A DNA stretch of 64,000 nucleotides. It comes from Straminergon stramineum. Taxonomy: Eukaryota > Streptophyta > Bryopsida > Hypnales > Calliergonaceae. This document shows positions 23,602 through 35,900 of the stretch, in pieces. The notes below the pieces were generated by a model, which saw only the letters and a list, made by a program, of their open reading frames with translations, was not told where the DNA came from and searched no databases. The DNA is taken from NCBI GenBank assembly GCA_963920665.1, contig OY987265.1, positions 9,863,001 to 9,927,000 of the forward strand. The letters are read 5' to 3'. Each line of letters starts with the position of its first letter. The first letter of the stretch is position 1. The translations under genes were made by a program, and so were the position numbers.

Positions 23602-25339
23602 AACAATTTTCAGTCAATTTTTGTAGAAAGAAAAATGGAATTGGCATCGAATCCAAATAATTTCATATTTTTTTGGATCTTCATGAGATTAGTTGCAAAT
23701 TTTTGAAGTTGAAACACAGTTTTCACTCAAAGTGACCACCTCCCTGAAATATACACTATTGGTAGATTGAAGAAAGAAAAATGTACCACAGTGTTAGAAG
23801 TTGCTTACAGAGCAGTGTCACTTTTCCAGCACCCTACCTTAGGTTTTGTGATCATTGATATATTTGAGGCACTAGTGTAGAAAGCATGGTTGAGCTTGGT
23901 GTACTGTACTGTACTGTTGACAGTCCTCTTTGGAAGCCCTGCCTCTACCTTACGAGATCACCACTTTGTGATGGACGACAAAGACATTGCAACCACTGCA
24001 AAGGCCAAAAGACATGTGGTACTCTGGGGTCATAAATAAGTGCAGAGGCCAGGTCTTTGGTGTGATGAAAAAAAACAGATGAAAAATAAGGGAGGCTACC
24101 CATTTCCAACCACTTAAGCAATTAAACAAATATGGAGGGAGGGTTTCTGGAGTGGGTAAATTTTCCCGTGTACAGAAATAGAGTTTGGAAGGATTCCATA
24201 ATTTTCCGAATCAATTTTTATTTATCAAAACATAATTACTATAAATTTTTTAGCTCAAGATTCTGTTCAACCCATATTGGTCATATAGGACTTTCTATTT
24301 TTTACCAAGGATTGGGTGCAATATTGAGAGTCTTGTAGCCAATTATAATGTGCCACAACTATATCAGAAATTGTGCCATAATTAATAGTGCACCATCACT
24401 ACTTGGTTGGAAAGAAAGCAATCTACATGAGGGAAATGGGGGGAGTGATCAGAAATAGGTCACCTCCCTTGATCCTGGACAACTTAATTCATTTTTGGTA
24501 GATCATTTGGTGAACAAGTATATTTTGAGAGAACTTGTTACGAATGAAAAATGTTTATATTATTCATTAAGATGTCTTCCTATATTTTACATATGAAAAC
24601 TTCAAAGTATTTATCTTTTTTTTCTTGAAATTCTGCACTTTCTTCATTCTAATAAGAAATTATTTGGCTTTGAATCTTTTTAGGATACATTCTTAAGTGT
24701 CCAAATAGTGGCTCTATTTCCTTCGAAAAAAATTCTATTTTCAAAGTATTGCAAATGAAATCATTTGTATTGATGGTACTTGTTTTTCTTAGAATCACCC
24801 AAATTGGAAAAAAAAAAAAATCAAAGTAGCAATTGTACAAATGCTCTTACAATTAGTGAGAATCCATTTCCTTTTCCATTGCTAACCCCTAAAGAACTAA
24901 ATATCCCATTTTGTTTTTTTTGAGAACTTTGGTAGGCTCTATTGACTTCATAATTTGGAAATTTTTCCTAAATTTTTTTTAGGATGGATGCTAATCATCC
25001 TAATCAATGTGTGAAGCTTTGGTTCACGTCTTTCTAATAAATATTGCAAGAAGTTAGAAGTTTATTTCAAATTTCAATGTCAATCAAGAAGCTACAAAAT
25101 ACATTTTAATAAATTATTAATTAATTGTATTATAACTTATAGATTTGTAACTATTCAAAAATACTTGAATGATTCAATTCCAAATTATGAGGTGAAAGTT
25201 ACGAAGAGTTCTATTTTGCAAGCATTAAAGGTAAAAAAACCCATATGAAACAATCTTTTCAATTCAATTTTTAAAAATTTCAAATAAAAAACAATAAATT
25301 ATATTAATTATTTACTAGAGCATTTGTAGCATTGGTATG

Positions 25340-25462
25340 TGTAAATCACAATTCCTTGCAAGAGTTATTAGCATTTTAGTCTTTCCTTTAATTTGGTACC
25401 ACCTTCCACATTATAATTTTGTTAATGTTGAATGTGAAAGTTCTTTTAGCCTTGTTAAGGAT
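25340..25462 (+). pseudogene. Possible hAT-type transposase C-terminal fragment
   Basis: The frame starting near 25337 contains NFVNVECESSFSLVKDHYKR, which resembles the ERSFS-type motif in the dimerisation region of hAT-family transposases. The frame is cut by the CACTA-type MITE inserted at 25463; the last residues of the open frame are MITE-derived. Nothing convincing of the catalytic domain was seen upstream. The match rests on one short motif, so confidence is low. Confidence 0.3.
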
Positions 25463-25667
25463 CACTACAAGAGAAAGGTGTGTTTTCAATATAATCCAAG
25501 TAGTATTGAGTCCTATAAGTGTTGACCTTTCAGGAGATTTTTAGTAAAATTTTTATGAAAAACACATGTATTTCTTATAAAATTTTACTAAAAATCTCCT
25601 AAAAGATCAAAACTTATAGGACTATACTACTAGAGCTATACTTAAAACACACCTTTCCCTTGTAGTG
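25463..25667. mobile_element. CACTA-type hairpin MITE, 205 bp
   Basis: The ends CACTACAAGAGAAAGGTGTG and CACACCTTTCCCTTGTAGTG are inverted, and a near-perfect foldback fills the rest. Flanking 3-bp direct repeats GAT lie at 25460-25462 and 25668-25670. CACTACAAG termini and a 3-bp duplication are diagnostic of the CACTA (En/Spm) superfamily. It inserted into a transposase-like fragment and so post-dates it. Confidence 0.85.
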
Positions 25668-27439
25668 GATACAAGTATTTTGAAGCACTTTTAGGCCTCT
25701 AAATATGAAAGAAGTTTAGGGGTTTAAAGTAAGATAACCATACCTAATTGTGACCCTATTTGCAAAATTGACTCTTACAAATTCTTGCTCATAAGAAATC
25801 CCTTCTAAAATAACTATGTAGGATCATTTTTGGATACTAAAAACAAGACTTACAAGGCATTTTCAAGTTTTAGTAGAGTGTTTCGACCAATGCATTGATT
25901 GCAATGAAATATAGTGTTTTGAAAATTAAAATGTACAAAAATAGATGAAAGTCCTTTGTGGCCATATAGTATATTATAAATTCAATGATATTTGATTAGA
26001 AATACATTGATCCCAATTTTATTTTTTTAATGACCAAATACCTTTCAATAAAAAATCAATTAGTGATCATGATAGTATGTAAATAACAATGTATCAAGCT
26101 AAATAACAATTTAGTTATAAGGCTAAATATGGGTAGTATAGAAGAACCCCAAGGGCCTTTCAAGGGTTAATTGTGTGTTTTTGTATTCATTACCTCAATT
26201 AAATAGCCTAAAATAGCGTAAACTCGACTTGAAACCTGACCTCTCGAAGTTTCACCCTCAAATCAAGCTGCCAGTGAGATTGTCCAAAAAAAATCTCAAG
26301 AAATTCAGTCTCCTTACTTCTTTTAATTCCCCATTATTAATAAGAGGCTCACTCATCAGTCAGTTGGTCATCCAATGTCCAAACCAATTCAATCATGAAT
26401 AATTTGAAGGTAATTAATCAATTCCTTTCAGCCTCTATTCACCAAATCTGATAACATGCATATTGTTATCTGATAATGAGTAATCTCTCTAACTACTGTA
26501 CATGGTATGATATCTGTCACTTGGCAGTACGCCAAAGTGCCTGACTTGCAAGCAGCTGGCCATCTCCAATCTCTTCGAAGTGACTTGCGTAGATTTGTTA
26601 GGCAATAGAATTGAAGAGCATGCCTGGTGATCAAATTCAGGGAAAGCTTACTTATGAAACTGAACTGTGTTTTTCATGTCCCATCCTCTTAACTTAGTTT
26701 AAATAACAATTAGACATCTACTCCAGTCAATTATAATGTTTTCTCTCCTACCCACATAACTTAGTGTACCACGGCACAGTAAAAGAACGTACAGCTCCAC
26801 CAGACCCTTTCTTTATTCACAATGGTCTCATGATTGACATTATTTAACCCTAAATGACCATGGGTGGTTGTATTTTACGGGCTTGAGATATGTTGTTGTA
26901 AATTAGACCATTCTTCCTCCCAAGATTATGTGAAGCTAATAATAAAGATTAAAACAATAACTGCTGTAAGCACACTTGGAGATTGAGACATGCATAGTAA
27001 CTGCAAGGGCCTGGAGCAAATAGATGAAGACTACAGTTCTGCACACTATATTAATAGTAGTCAGCAGAAGGGTTCAGATGGGGGAAGGAATTTTGAAATA
27101 GTTGAGACACTGCTTGAACATTGCAGTTGTTAGATGATTTTTTTGGACCAAATTTAGTAAGAAATAACACATGGCATGCAATGAATGAAAATGCCATCAA
27201 AATTAGCCAGTTATAAGTGCTATGGATTGAAAGATCTCAAAGTGGTGTGTACAACCAAATATGCACAAAAGTTGTGCACACTACAATCTTTGCAATGGAA
27301 GTGATTGCTTTTTTGAGGCTTTCTTGTACCACAAAAAAAATTTAGAGTATTGGAGAGGCTACAAGTGATTTGTTATGGTTCTTCAGAGATCTAAGAATCA
27401 ACAAAGAACAATTCTTAAGATGCACAAATGAGGTAACTC

Positions 27440-28390
27440 ATATAGAAAAAGTTAAGCAGCTTTGGAGATTCACTTAAGCACTTGTCGTGACATAGTGCAA
27501 AGGTTTGGTGAGGGAGGGAGTTTGAGAGATAGAGCTTCACTTGGTAGATATAGAATTGTTGATGAGTGTGGCAACTGTGAAATTGCGAGGAAATTAAACA
27601 ATGATATACTAGTACATTTGCAACAATAGGAAGAGGATTATAGTCTAAAGGTGTGCAATTGAGTGATGACACTATTAGAAAGAGCCTTCAAAGGCAAGGA
27701 TTGCAAGCATGTGTCAAGCCTATAAAGCCACTTAAGACAAAGAAGCATAGAGCATGTCATTTTAACTATGGGCAAAGAAGTGCAACGATATAACTTAGAT
27801 AGATTGGAGTTTTGTCATTCTCTCTTAATATGAGTCAAAATTTAACCTTTTTGGCTTAGATGGGTGGCAATATTGTTGGAGAAAGAGTAGAGAGCATCTC
27901 CTAGACCAACATGTGCAATGTACAATTAAACATGTGGGAAGAAGGATAATGGTCTAGGATTGTATGAGCTAAGAAGGAGTTGACAAACTTCATATAATTG
28001 AAAGGAAGATGGATAGATATGTGTATCTAGACATTCTAGAGACATAAATTATAGTCACTATACACATGCAAGGTTTAGAATAAGATAATATTATTTTTAA
28101 ACATAACAATGACCCCAAGGACACTAATCGTTTCATTGTAGATTGATTTTTTGGACAAAAAATTCAAGCTATTTGGCACCCACCATAATTACATGACCTC
28201 AATCCTATAGAATACCTCTGAAACAAAGTAGATTGATGCATGAGAATGTCTAAGAAGAAATCCACCAACAAAATCGATTTATAAGAGAAGATGTAAGAAA
28301 TTTGGTATTGTATTGAAGTTGATATGCTCTATGTCTCAATGAGCTATTGATGCTTACAAAGCAAAAAGTGTCTACTCACTGTGATAGTCA
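27440..28390 (+). pseudogene. Decayed Tc1-like (DD34E) transposase
   Basis: Pieces in shifting frames recreate the order of a Tc1-family transposase. They are an N-terminal helix-turn-helix region with CGNCEIARKLNND (about 27560), DDTIRKSLQRQGLQACVKP (about 27665), a catalytic-core block ESKFNLFGLDGWQYCWRK (about 27833-27887), then HVGRRIMV, EGVDKLHIIERKMDRYVYLD, NNDPKDTNRFI (second Asp, about 28110) and LHDLNPIEYLWNKVD (catalytic Glu, about 28195-28235). The first catalytic Asp of the usual SDES word is lost, and several stops and frameshifts interrupt the gene, so it is dead. The DLNPIE spacing is the DD34E type of animal and fungal Tc1, not the DD39D type usual for plant mariner-like elements. 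Terminal repeats were not located. Confidence 0.85.
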
Positions 28391-29065
28391 TCAAGAATGC
28401 TTAGAAGGTGTGTTATTTTTTGAGTTGTAAAGTTATTTTGTAGCTTGTGGTTTTGTTTTCTACAACTAATGTACAATGATATCAATTTTTGCAAAAAGAA
28501 TCATACATCTTTATTGAACATTTGAATTCATGTCTTTTTCTTGTTTACATTTTAACTTAAGAGTTTGCACTCTATGTTTATTGTAACCATGTGGTCTTAT
28601 GGTCTTTTTTGTGATATTATAATAGTTTCTATAGGATTGGTAGCTGATTTGGCAAATCAAATTGCCTTCTACAACTCCTAGTACAACTATTTTTGCTAGC
28701 TATTGAATACTAATACTACTACAATTGAATTTTTTAAATATAATTCCTCTTTGCATACTAACAATGTTAATTCTTCTTATTCATTTTTTTTTCAAGTTGT
28801 CTAGGAACAAGATCTTATCATTGATGGGGTGCTTGATTTGGCAATATCCTATGCTTTTGCTCAATGAAAGTCTTGGATATGAGGGAACTCTAGGGATAAA
28901 TTTAAGATTAGCTTGGATTTGAGGCTGGAAAAGAAAACAATATATAAGTCATTATTACACCAAGAGCTCCATGCCATTCCGGACCCAATTGCATGCAAGT
29001 CTTTGTGACATCACTTTGTCTTAAAATCAACCCACTTAACATTTTATAGAGTCACATTCATAGAT

Positions 29066-29224
29066 CACTAGTAGAAACTAAGGTGGTCTTGGAGAACCAC
29101 CAAGCTACAATGCAAAAGCATGGTTCTAGAGGTCCATTTGGGCACCAAACTAGTGCCCAAATGGATCTCTAGGACCATGCTCTTGCATTGTAGCTTGGTT
29201 CCCTAGGACCACTTTTCTACTAGT
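29066..29224. mobile_element. CACTA-like hairpin MITE, 160 bp
   Basis: A nearly perfect palindrome. The left end CACTAGTAGAAA pairs with TTTCTACTAGT at the right end, and the arms share ccaagctacaatgca/tgcattgtagcttgg and gtccatttgggcacc/gtgcccaaatggat. The terminal CACTAGTAGAAA matches a common plant CACTA-type MITE end. The 3-bp duplication is imperfect (gat/gaa). No ORF. Confidence 0.65.
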
Positions 29225-29390
29225 TGAATGCTAGTCTCCCATTGGTTGCTTAAATGTAAGAAACTACAAGACCTTATATTTTTGTAATGTGTTCATCATT
29301 TCTAAATGCATCTACATTTGGAGTAAATTGACTTTGGTTTCATTGGAAAGAAGATTAAATTTTCTACAAACTAGAAGTATATATTTTTTT

Positions 29391-30226
29391 GAAAATGGAT
29401 ACAAACTCCCTAGAAATTTCTTGGCCCCAAAATTTCCCTGACTATTTTTCACAAAAAGTATTCCAAAATTGCGATGTTCTAGTTCATTGAGAATAATTGA
29501 AAAATTAGATGTATTTCCAACTTTTAATTTTATAAAATTTTACTAAACTACTATAGGAATGTATGGGAAAAAATTCAGCCCATTTGATTGCTTAGATTGC
29601 AAGATTATAATGTTTGAAGTTAGAAGAAATTTTGGGACTCGGACAAGAGGGGTTGACTCAATTTTGTGGAGAAGAAGGAACTATAAAACTTTGGAATTTC
29701 CTACTATTGTGTAGGTAGTTATTCTAGTTACTTGCATACCGATTTCCAAAGATAATGGGGGTGTCTAACACACCCCAAATCATCTTGCATTGAGAGGATG
29801 TCAAAACAATAACAACTATATAAGTGGGAATTCATTTCTTAGAAGAATCAAAAATTCCAATGGTCACTATATACAAATATTTCATTTTGTAAATCAAATC
29901 CAATAATAAAAAAGAATACTAAATTTTTTTTCCCTTCGGCTTTACAAATTGTCAAAAATAACCATTCAAAGTCAATGACAAAATTTCACAACTTGTCCAA
30001 CTATTTGCCCTCTCTATTAGCACATTGCCCAAGTTGTCCCTAAACTTTTGAGCCCTATAACTATTAATTTAAGCCTTCAATCAAAAAAATATTAATCTCA
30101 AAAAGCTTATAAAAGTTTGGATCTTTGGTTAAATTTTCACTTTCATCCATTGAAAAAATGGTGTTGTACGAACCTACCCTAGCCTTCAAAATCTCGACAC
30201 AAGCTTATTGTCCTTTAAAGGCTAAA
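29391..30226. mobile_element. Diverged member of the TTAA-type family
   Basis: The interior contains gattgcaagattataatg followed by tttgaagttagaag, which matches the core of the 59.8 kb copy in the same orientation, and the preceding word actactataggaatgtatg matches actactatgggaatatgtg there. The right end reads gtcctttaaaggctaa and the left near 29391 ctccctagaaatttcttgg; both are altered from the family termini, so the boundaries are approximate. Confidence 0.5.
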
Positions 30227-30688
30227 CTTTTGGAGATTGCATATACAATTTAGTATATTACTCTTTGAAGACAAAATGTGTATTGAAATAAGGAAAGACA
30301 CACACTATTGGATTGAGAATTCAATAACTAACATCTTTCATGTAGAAGGCTTATTGATAATATCTTTAGAAACCTTATCATGTTCAAATATGACATTGTA
30401 CTTTTAGAATACATTACCATTTTGCAACTTCTCTGTAGTATTTATTTCACTCAAGAACAAAACCCAAGGAAATACTTAGTGGTGGTCAAATAGTCTATCA
30501 TTTTGTATCTAAGGTCACTTTTATGTAGGATTAATATTCATTTTTATAAATAAAGGTATAAAAGTTCTTTATTAATGTGTTTATGTTGTATGACTGTATT
30601 TTCCGTCCTAACCTATATGAATACTAGTCCATTAGCCATGGAAAATTCTATAGACCTACAGTCACAGTCTTATACTAGAATTCTAAAT

Positions 30689-32681
30689 GTCAAATAGTCC
30701 AGGATATGTCAAATAGTCATGGCTCTTGTTCTATCAACTTAATCAAACCCACAGTACATATTTGTATAAATACATCTTTATTAATTACTTCTTCTGTTTT
30801 AGTGGAATGTCAATTGATCCAGTAACTATTTACTAGCTTAATTGTTAAATGCAATATGCAAATATCACAGTCAGTGATGTCAATTGGTCTCAGTATGTAG
30901 AGTATGCAAAGGTAAGAATTGAATCCTTTAATTCAGGTCAAATAGTCATTTCCGTTCTTTCTTTAGTTCATAGCTTTAGTATGTCAATTGGACCAAGTTC
31001 CACAGTGCATATTTACAATTTAACAAGATTTCTATCTACTTTGTCAAATAGTCATTTGTCAACTGGTTTTACTATACTAATTCATTGCTAATCTCATCAA
31101 TCTCAAACAGATGGTCAATTGGTCCAAAATTCCCACACAAGATTAACAAACCATTTTACACAAAGATTTTATCTATGGCAAGTTGTCGAATTGATCAAGT
31201 TTCCATATTAAATCACAGCAAGGACACAAAATTGCACTCCTTTATTCTTGCACTTATTGAACTCACACAACTTATCAATTCGTCACATCACTTAACCATA
31301 ATCAATTGATTATTTGTCTTCCTTTAATCTAATTATACCATAAATTATTCCAATATAAATTCCCACAGACAACTTAACTACAACGACAACCTAAACTATA
31401 TTGAGAATCAGTCAATTAGTCATATTTAATATTTAGTTCTTTCAACCAAATAACACCACAGATAATCCTCAAATCTTGATTATAACTTTAAACATCATTA
31501 TTTGACAATTAGACTAGAGCCACACATGGATACAACTTACCAATCACAGACTTCTCAATTTCTAAACTCTTCCGGTCTATTTGTTACAGATAATGACGAG
31601 CATAACACCGCTTAACTCATTGACCATTAATTCCAACATAACTTTGCCAATCACTGGCTATAGTCTATTCGACACTCTTAACACCCATCCCTAGTTGCTT
31701 AATAACAATAATTTATTGTCGAATTGACCATCATAAGCTAGAAAACTTGAATATTCCACATACTGTCTATTTGATTTAATTGTAACGTAGACCAATCACT
31801 GGTTAATATATTTCAATAAATAAGTTCTTTGACAATTTGTCTATCACCAAACAATAATAAATCCACCAATCATTGGCTTAACTTAACTTATAGACTTAAT
31901 TACTAAGACAATTGGACTGCATCAATTGAGAATTAATCTTTAGACAATTTGACACAAATCAAAACACCAAAGTGAACTTTCACTATAAGTTTTATCCAGT
32001 TAGACCCACTTACCATCCATTAGTCTTCACTATTCACGCCTCGAAGCTCATGTCGATTTGTCCTTCAGCTCATCCACAGACTACTCGACCTCAATCCGCC
32101 ACCTCAGTCCAAGACAATTTGATAGTCACCGTTCACACTGAACTCCGATCCATCCCCGGATCAATAATATCTTTCACTAGCTAATAGACATGCTCTTAAA
32201 TATAATCCAATCACTGGCTATAAAAGACAATTTGACATACTTGCACAAACATCCTTCTGCTCAATAAATAACAAAGACAATTTGACAAACAAAAGAAAGG
32301 AAGAAAACTAAGGGAGACAAAGCCAATCACTGGCAATTGCTCCAATCAGAAGAATAACTTAAGCCAATCCCTGGCTAAAAGAATCAAACACACACAACTT
32401 TAAGACGAATAGACAGATTTGTATTGAAAAAGATGCATAAGTACAAAATTGGCAATGCAATCACTGCAAGCCTGAAAGAGAGCGAGAAAAACGGTAGTCA
32501 ATTAGTCTTATACATTTTCTTGATTGTAACTAACTAAGGCTAACCGCCTGGTCTATTAGTCCTTAACTGACTTTACTAACCTTAACTGGTTATCTACTAG
32601 TCATTCCGATAACTACTTGTCTATTTGTCTCGGTTCACACTTCATTTCCGTTCCTAATTAACTTTAATTTGTCTAATTGTC
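30689..32681. repeat. Field of a recurring bipartite motif GWC-N5-GWC
   Basis: Over 2 kb the 11-mer GWC-N5-GWC, with an A/T-rich middle, occurs at least 22 times by hand count and several more times with one mismatch. Examples are GTCAAATAGTC at 30689, 30708, 30937 and 31043; GTCAATTGGTC at 30879 and 31114; GTCAATTAGTC at 31411 and 32497; GACAATTTGAC at 31943, 32226 and 32276; and GTCTATTTGTC at 32619. A second word, ccaatcactggcta and variants, occurs about seven times between 31.6 and 32.4 kb. Spacing is irregular (about 20-130 bp), so this is not a tandem satellite. No coding frame fits. Possibilities are clustered transposase-binding subterminal repeats of a large non-autonomous element, or another protein-binding array. 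Confidence 0.7.
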
Positions 32682-32699
32682 TTTATCTTCAAAAAGCTC

Positions 32700-32921
32700 T
32701 AAATTTAACCAAAAAGTTTATCTACATTCTCTAACATGTACTAACTTAGGAGGTTCACTAATGATCTAAATTGGAAGTGTTACGTGTCATTGAATTCAAC
32801 TCAACATGAATACAATCTTTTGTAACTTTTGAATACGTCAATTCATGCACCTTGTATGTCAAATACACCCAAAATACTATACTCCAACCCAAATTGGGCT
32901 TCTTGGACCTTCGAGGGTTAA
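32700..32921. mobile_element. Truncated TTAA-type element (right part)
   Basis: The right end reads gggcttcttggaccttcgaggg-TTAA, close to the right end of the 250-bp MITE at 19942-20191 (ccttgggccttgagggg-TTAA). The left end was not found; it may be lost at the edge of the GWC-motif field. Confidence 0.4.
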
Positions 32922-35900
32922 AAAACTTCTAGCCTTATCAATCCATTAGGGGTAAATCAAATCACCCCTACACCCTGCTAATTCAATCCAATATTTAGGC
33001 TGGGGTGGATTGACCCCCTCACTCATCCCCCCAAGTCAATCCAAGGGTGCATTTAAGAAAAAGACCCCCTATTTTGTGCTTCATTAATTTAGCTTCTATA
33101 CCACTCCTAGCTAATTTGGGGCCTCTGATTGCAAATATGGATTCAAAATTTGCAAATTTTATCATGCATGACAAATATTAAATTTCAGGGTTTTCCCTTA
33201 GGGACGAGCAAGGGGGGCAATCCACCCTGGCCAATATTTAGGGTCTCAGCTAACTTCTTCTTGTTTCATCTTTGTAAAACAATGGCCACAATTAGCAACT
33301 ACAGTAATATCCCCGATTATTGAATTATTTTTGGTACTGCCCCTCCCGCCCACCTACTATATAATATAAATATCAATCTGTACTTCCAAAATTTGCGAAG
33401 GCACCCGCCTGCACCGCACGCTTCTGGTAAGTTATGCCACACATCGCCTTCTGTACCCAACACAAGAGCTTTTGACTGGATAAAAAAGCAAAAAACCAAG
33501 TTACCACCTACCTTACAACAAAATCCTTAGCCTGCAGGGACTGAGCCAATCCCTTTCAAAATCATGGAAAATCATAGTAACAGTGGAGCCAATCAATATA
33601 ATTACAATGCTTGGTTCCACTTTTCCCCAAAGGGTCAAAAGGGTTGAATGATGTGATGGGTAATTGTGTACCAACATGTGAACTTTGCCCCTGCAAACCT
33701 ACCGGACTGTGACCATAAATCAAGGCAAAGCTCATGCTACTGCTGAGCAGCAGCAGCAGCCAGATTCTCACTAATTGTGAGAATTCTATTGAAGGTGGGC
33801 ACCCCCAAAACCACAAAACCACCACTTTTCTATTGTTAGATTGGTCCAATTTTCATATTTTCTTGTTGGCAAGTGAAAGGAAGTTCTAGCGCACCTAAGA
33901 ATGTGACATTTGGATATTGGATGCAAAAGTTATGAAGGGTCAAAGTACTTTTTGGTAGAGGATTTGAAATCATTTCTTCCACACAGGTACATATTGATTT
34001 GGGAGATGTAAAGAGGGTGATGATGGTGGTTTTGGGTGAGTGGTGCATAGACGTGTGGAGGGGGGAGGGGGATGACCTTACCTCACTTCCAAGCTTTGCT
34101 TACAATTGAATATCCAAGCAACATCTCCTTATTGTTTAGAAACATGACCATCATTTTGTAAGATCCATGCTTTCAAACGAGCTTTAGACCAATAGAAATG
34201 CAATATTAAACACAATTAGGTGGTGAAATTACTGGTATAAATATGGGTTAATGTATGCACACCTACTATTGTCACTAGTAAGAAGTGACCATAATTTGTG
34301 TTATCAAGCTTAAATTTATTTGTTATATCTTCTTGCAACTGAAAGAGGATTCTAATACATTTTAGTGTGCATTATTTGGACATTGTTTGAATAAGTTATA
34401 AGTTTTCAAAGTATTGTCTCTAGGTGTATCTAAACCAACACTAGGCTCTCATAGATTTTCATGTTCTGATTGTGTACATCTTGTGTAATTGATGTCAAAT
34501 GTGCATGTGGCATTTTGGACAATTAACTTTGATTATAGGTGTATGTACCTTACTCCATCTAAGTTTCAATTGACAACCTCTACATGATTCGAAGGCCCTT
34601 TCTAAGCACCTATTTTTGCTTGTATATTTATTTATTTTTTAAATTTATTTTTGTACTATTATATTTGACTACATTATTAAATATTATCTCTAAAATTCTT
34701 TCAAATTAAATGGCCAAAACTCCTCTAATAAATTGGTTCTAAGTATCACAATGCATGGATTTTTTAATTTTTAATTTTTTAAAGACTTGACCATCAAATG
34801 TTTCAATAGACTTGTTCAAATGTATCTTGACCATTTAAAATTTTAAAGTGAAAAAATAGAATAAAAATTGCAAGATCATAATGTTTAAATTTCAAAATTC
34901 AATTTTTAAAGATTTTAAAGAAAAAATGTACAGATATTGCAACTAGGGCAATTTCATAATATGTGGAAGGATTGAGTTGATAATCTATAGAAAATAATCT
35001 AATAAAAAATTGATTTTTATTCTATATAAGGTATTAAAGATATAGAGGTACCACATGTCAAGAAGCACTTAATTGCTAATAGATTTAATATGAAATTGAA
35101 TTATGCTAGTAATTCCATTGATAAAAATGCTTTAGTAATGCATTAAAAATTGTGTGAGTTTGTTTTTCTTAAATTGTATAAATTGGGTCCAAGATGACCC
35201 TAAACTATTGGGTGATGGTAGTGAGGCATCAAAACTCAATGGCATGGTTGCAAGTTCAATACCCAATGGCAACAAGTTCTTTATTTTGTTTGAAATGAGC
35301 CTCTCCTCTTGATGGAAAAACCTTATTACTAGTCTATTTCAAAAAAACACATGTGTTTAAAAAAATGGGTATAAAATGAGTTCAAAATAAATTTCAAATA
35401 TTAGATTTCCTTCTAACCATTCACAATATAAAATCATTAATAGGGTGAATGCACGATAGAGGCAACAACAGGGGGCAACTTCTTTTAGTGCACTAAATAG
35501 AAATTTCAATAAACAATGGACAAGAAAAGAAGATTTTAGAAGCTTAATAAATTTTGGTCTGGAGATAACATCACAAAAAATTTCAAAAATGAAAATTGTA
35601 TTCTCAAAAATCCATTTTGATTCTCTTCATACATTGCATATTGTGGAATAGAAGTGGACCTCAAATTTCATGAAAAAAGGGTTGTGGATGGAATTTAAGT
35701 AGTGAAAAGAAGTTGTTTTGTATACTCAAACTAGTGAAAATAAACAACTTCTAAAAAAAATAATTATTATGGAATTTTTTTGTTTTTAAATTAATTTATT
35801 ATAAATTTATAGTTTATTTCAAGCGTTTATCTATTTTTTAAAACCTTCTTTTGTAGAATTTGATTCCATATGTGCTTGAAAATGAAATTTTGAAGGTGAG

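Larger units (their letters stand above)
24882..26170. mobile_element. Possible decayed TTAA-type element carrying a nested CACTA MITE
   Basis: The left boundary reads CTAA-CCCCTAAAG (24882) and the right boundary CCTTTCAAGGG-TTAA (to 26170). The ends are less similar than in the other copies, and the left TTAA has one change. The span includes the CACTA-type hairpin at 25463-25667 and a transposase-like fragment just before it, so this may be a composite rather than one element. Confidence 0.35.

Noticed and set aside
33562..33849. Minus-strand frame of 95 codons with a hydrophobic stretch and CAG run
   Set aside because: Leucine/serine run comes from a short CAG repeat; no family resemblance, no splice context.
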